A stretch of DNA of 64,000 nt from Bacteroidetes bacterium SW_9_63_38 (lineage in GTDB: Bacteria; Bacteroidota; Rhodothermia; Rhodothermales; Salinibacteraceae). Positions 61,268 through 64,000 of this stretch are shown here, piece after piece. Every line of letters starts with the position of its first letter. Position 1 is the first letter of the stretch. The notes under the pieces were generated by a model, which saw nothing but the letters and a program-made list of their open reading frames with translations, made no database searches and was not told the DNA's origin. The stretch spans positions 124,001 to 188,000 of the forward strand of contig PXUA01000008.1 of NCBI GenBank assembly GCA_003022435.1. The letters run 5' to 3'. Position numbers and translations under genes: made by a program.

Positions 61268-61471
61268 GAGAGGGGAGTCGTCCGTTCACAAAAATCATCC
61301 GCCGAAATTCACGGTCAGGCTGGTCCCCCGTTCCCCGGATTTGTGCTCGGCGTCGGGAAGATCGAGCCAATCTGTAAGCAGGCTGAACGGGGCGAAGAGG
61401 GCAAACCCTCTCCGTCGACGTGCGTGTACACTGTGAGTCAGTGCAATTTTCGAACGCGGCACACGCATTCT

Positions 61472-63079
61472 ATGGGTCACTCGCTCGCCGATGCGCTTTA
61501 TGAGCGCCTGCTGAGTTCATTTCCGGCCACGCAGGCCTATACCCGAGCGGACTGGAACGACGACATGCCGGGACCGGTGGCCCACTTTCTCGATCAGTTG
61601 CTCCGGTACCACAGCCGGCGGGAGGCGCGTCGCCTGCGCCGGGCCCGTACCAACTGGGTGGATTACGACGCCCCCGAGATGGAGACGGCCGTCCGCACCT
61701 TCTTCGACGCCATGGAAGCACACACGCGCGTGCCGGCCGACGCGTGGGAGGACACCCTGTGGCAGGCGACGCACCACAGCACGGCGCATCTGGTGCGGCC
61801 GGTGCACGTGCTTACCGACTTCGTGTACGCCGAGCGCCAGAAGCAGCTCGGCCTCCCGAAGATCCTGTCGCGCATGAAGTTCTTCGAGCCGTACTCGTAT
61901 CTTCGGGATGCCGTTCAGGCCTTCGCCAAGAAGCACGACCTCGACGTGCTCGGCCCTGATCGGTTCGAGCGGTTCCTGCACCGCATCGACGAGCGGTTTA
62001 CCGACACCTACGACGCCGATCAATGGCTACAACTCCTGGCCCCACTGTTCGAAGTGGCGCAGACGGCCACAGGACACGATCGGGTGCCGACGGCGCTTCT
62101 CCGAGCGTTCTTTGCGGAAAAAGGGCGGAAGGCCCTCGAATGGGAGCTGGAAGCCGCCGCCGAAGAGGGCTGGGATCAGGTCCCCCCGAAGAGGTTGCAT
62201 CGACTTATTGCCGAGGCGGATGGCGAGGCCTCAACGGAGACATCGTCCCCTCAGGACAGACCGGACGACCGGGCGCCGTCGCGCCCCGAAACGCCCTCCA
62301 CGGATTCGTCCGCGCCGACGGACGACTCGTTCACGGCGGATCCCTTTTCGGACGAGTCGATGACGGAGGAGCCGTCGCGAGAGACGGCCTCTCCGGCCGA
62401 CGACACGTGGGGAGTGTCGGGGACTGCGCAGCCGGAAGGCACGGCTGCACAGGAGGCAGAGGAGGGTCGGCGAAACCATCAGGCCCGAGGCGGGGACGAC
62501 GAGTCTGTGCCCCTCTGGAAACGATTTCAGGGGGGGCATGCCGGGACGGTTTGGCAGCAGGGGCAGGCGAAAAATGCAGAAAACGAGAATGCAGAGAATC
62601 GCAGCAACTCGCAGGAGCCCCTCTGGGCTCGGTTCCGGCATGAGCGTGACGAGCGGCTGTCCGACGCGGTAACTGACGAGCCCTCGGCGTCGGACGAAAC
62701 GGCATCGAGTACGTCGGCGTCGAACGGGTCCGACTCCGATTCGTCGCCCCCCGGTGCGGTCCTACACGAGCCCTCCCAACAGGCCGCTTCGGGCGGGTCG
62801 GCCGCATCGGCCTCCGGCGGCACCGATCTGGAGGATCTCGAACAAACGGTTCTTGGGGTTCGCAATCCGCCGCACCGGGCCGTGTACGTCCAGCAACTGT
62901 TTGGGGGCGACCAGGTGGCCTACAAGCGCGTTCTCCAGCGTCTTTCCGGGGTCGACAGCTGGGGGGAGGCCTCGCAGATCATTGCGGGCGACATCTTCCG
63001 GAAGCACAAAGTCAACATCTACAGCGATGCCGCCGTCCACTTCACCAACGCCGTTGAGTCGAAGTATCGAGACGAATAG
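61472..63079 (+). CDS. hypothetical protein with acidic linker, 535 aa
   Basis: Start ATG 61472. Residues 1-~245 form a helical, charged domain (SLADALYERLLSSFPATQ; WEDTLWQATHHSTAHLV; YSYLRDAVQAFAKKHDLD). A long Ser/Asp/Glu/Pro-rich linker (about 250-455) follows, with two short repeats PLWKRFQ and PLWARFR. The C-terminal ~85 residues (LEDLEQTVLGVRNPPHRAVYVQQLFGGDQVAYKRVLQRL, then DIFRKHKVNIYSDAAVHFTNAVESKY) look conserved. I do not recognise the family; it may be a structural or motility-related protein. Confidence 0.75.
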   Translation: MGHSLADALYERLLSSFPATQAYTRADWNDDMPGPVAHFLDQLLRYHSRREARRLRRARTNWVDYDAPEMETAVRTFFDAMEAHTRVPADAWEDTLWQATHHSTAHLVRPVHVLTDFVYAERQKQLGLPKILSRMKFFEPYSYLRDAVQAFAKKHDLDVLGPDRFERFLHRIDERFTDTYDADQWLQLLAPLFEVAQTATGHDRVPTALLRAFFAEKGRKALEWELEAAAEEGWDQVPPKRLHRLIAEADGEASTETSSPQDRPDDRAPSRPETPSTDSSAPTDDSFTADPFSDESMTEEPSRETASPADDTWGVSGTAQPEGTAAQEAEEGRRNHQARGGDDESVPLWKRFQGGHAGTVWQQGQAKNAENENAENRSNSQEPLWARFRHERDERLSDAVTDEPSASDETASSTSASNGSDSDSSPPGAVLHEPSQQAASGGSAASASGGTDLEDLEQTVLGVRNPPHRAVYVQQLFGGDQVAYKRVLQRLSGVDSWGEASQIIAGDIFRKHKVNIYSDAAVHFTNAVESKYRDE

Positions 63080-63222
63080 TGACGCACACCCACGTGGTCG
63101 CTCGGGGAGTTCTCGGGTGAGCAAAGAGCAAACCCCTGCGGCATAACCCCTGAGCACCAAAGCTCTACGGTGCAAAGAATCTATTCTGCGGAGGTGCACT
63201 CTCGGGCGTAAGGTGATATCCT

Positions 63223-63258
63223 ATGCTGAAAGCTAAAGTGATGCTGAAAGCTAGAGTG
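63223..63258. repeat. 18-bp tandem duplication
   Basis: ATGCTGAAAGCTAAAGTG is followed directly by the same sequence with one change (A to G). The second copy covers the stop codon region of the - strand gene that ends at 63251. Confidence 0.8.
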
Positions 63259-64000
63259 AGGCGGCGTCTTCGGCTCGCTCGACAACCGTCTCCCGATAGA
63301 GGGCCAGCGGCCGGAGTACCACCTCCGCGACGCTCTCGCTCTCGTAGACCGAATCGTAGATTTCCTGGACCGGTCCGATCATGCCGCGAAAATTATCGCG
63401 CATGTGCTCGCTGCCACCGCCCGCTTCAACTTCCTCTATGCCCGGGTCCTCATACCGGTCGGGGAGGGCGGTCACCTGTCCCACGAGTGTCCACGCCCCG
63501 AGCCACGAGCCATTGTAGAGCAGTCGGAGGCGTCCCTTTTCGGTGCGAAGATGGGCGTCGTCGAGCGGGGCATTGAAGGCGACGCCCTCGTCGTCCTCCC
63601 GCGTCAAGGAGACCGACGACGAGTCTCCGTGAAACAAGTCGTTGAAGAGCCCGAGGTGCTGCTCGATCCACTCCTTCTGCTCGTGCATCCCCATATTTTT
63701 GGCGGCCTGATTGAATATGTCGTCGAAGTCGGACGGCAGGGAATGGAGTTGCGATTTCAACGTCTTCGCGCGCGACTCGTCGTCGGTCTTCGACAAGAGT
63801 TTCTTGATCTCCTGTCGCAGGCGCTGGAGTTCTCGCTCTCCTGAGAACCCGTACTCCTGAAAGACGTGGGCCGCCACCAGGGCGTCGGCAATCTCAAGCC
63901 ACCGCTCGCAGATCGCACCCAGCATGTCGTAGTCCTCCAGGAGCGCGGTCCCGGACACGCGGAGGAAGTGCCCCGGCTCCAGCCGGTTGCGGACCGTGTC
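63251..64000 (-). CDS. hypothetical protein, 5' truncated by window edge
   Basis: The frame is open through base 64000 (DTVRNRLEPGHFLRVSGTALLEDYDML), so the start lies beyond the edge; a GTG at 63958 gives only an internal start. Visible 249 residues are mostly helical, with WLEIADALVAAHVFQEYGFSG and a coiled segment ELQRLRQEIKKLLSK. The second half (WLGAWTLVGQVTALPDRYEDPGIEEVEAGGGSEHMRDNFRGM) may be a small beta domain. The opening resembles DUF6414-type proteins, at low confidence. Confidence 0.7.
   Translation of the reverse strand, partial: DTVRNRLEPGHFLRVSGTALLEDYDMLGAICERWLEIADALVAAHVFQEYGFSGERELQRLRQEIKKLLSKTDDESRAKTLKSQLHSLPSDFDDIFNQAAKNMGMHEQKEWIEQHLGLFNDLFHGDSSSVSLTREDDEGVAFNAPLDDAHLRTEKGRLRLLYNGSWLGAWTLVGQVTALPDRYEDPGIEEVEAGGGSEHMRDNFRGMIGPVQEIYDSVYESESVAEVVLRPLALYRETVVERAEDAASL

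Overview
This 64 kb window is a chromosomal segment of a GC-rich bacterium with markedly acidic proteins, few clear Shine-Dalgarno sites and many Bacteroidota-type surface-polysaccharide genes. The best guess is a halophilic member of the Rhodothermota (Salinibacter-like); this is inferred from composition and gene content, not from a marker gene. No rRNA, tRNA or CRISPR array was seen.

About 51 kb is one exopolysaccharide/capsule locus on the + strand. It opens with a Wzc-type tyrosine autokinase cut by the left edge (1-2259), a decayed four-helix-bundle gene, a NusG/UpxY-like antiterminator (3066-3686), a glycosyltransferase and a PglK-like ABC exporter (4948-6750). Next comes a nonulosonic-acid module (8090-16394): pseB, pseC, a synthase-cytidylyltransferase fusion, a pseG-pseH fusion, pseI and a LegF/NeuA-like cytidylyltransferase. 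It sits between a 5' fragment of a LegB-like gene and a 3' fragment of a PtmE-like gene, which looks like a pseudaminate cassette replacing a legionaminate one. From 16457 to 37863 there is a long run of glycosyltransferases, an O-antigen polymerase/ligase, methyltransferases and an oxidoreductase. Seven sulfotransferases lie between 6799 and 32948, so the product is probably a heavily sulfated, nonulosonate-containing polysaccharide.

From 37864 to 46440 the region is scarred and mobile: fragments of a carbamoyltransferase and of a glycosyltransferase fused to each other, palindromic repeats, a 51-bp tandem repeat, small toxin-antitoxin-like gene pairs, an intact carbamoyltransferase, a GDP-mannose 3,5-epimerase, a 128-bp MITE-like element, an IS5-type element with CTAG target duplications, and an MntA/HepT pair. 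The locus closes with a WbuB-like glycosyltransferase, then on the - strand a Uma2-type nuclease gene and a second complete tyrosine autokinase. A 788-bp divergent intergenic region with a strong operator-like palindrome precedes a WecA-type initiating transferase fused to half of a CapD-like protein.

From 53956 the content becomes housekeeping: a PcrA/UvrD helicase, a DsrE gene cut by a second copy of the 128-bp element, a DUF2283 gene with a broken upstream partner, miaB, a two-gene ABC transporter and two genes of unknown function, the last running off the right edge.

Expected working scheme: the WecA-like enzyme primes the lipid carrier, the glycosyltransferases build the repeat unit, the Pse/CMP enzymes supply a nonulosonate donor, sulfotransferases and methyltransferases decorate it, the ABC exporter (no Wzx was seen) may flip it, the Wzy-like protein polymerises or ligates it, and the two BY-kinases control chain length and export, with the NusG-like factor allowing transcription through the long operon.
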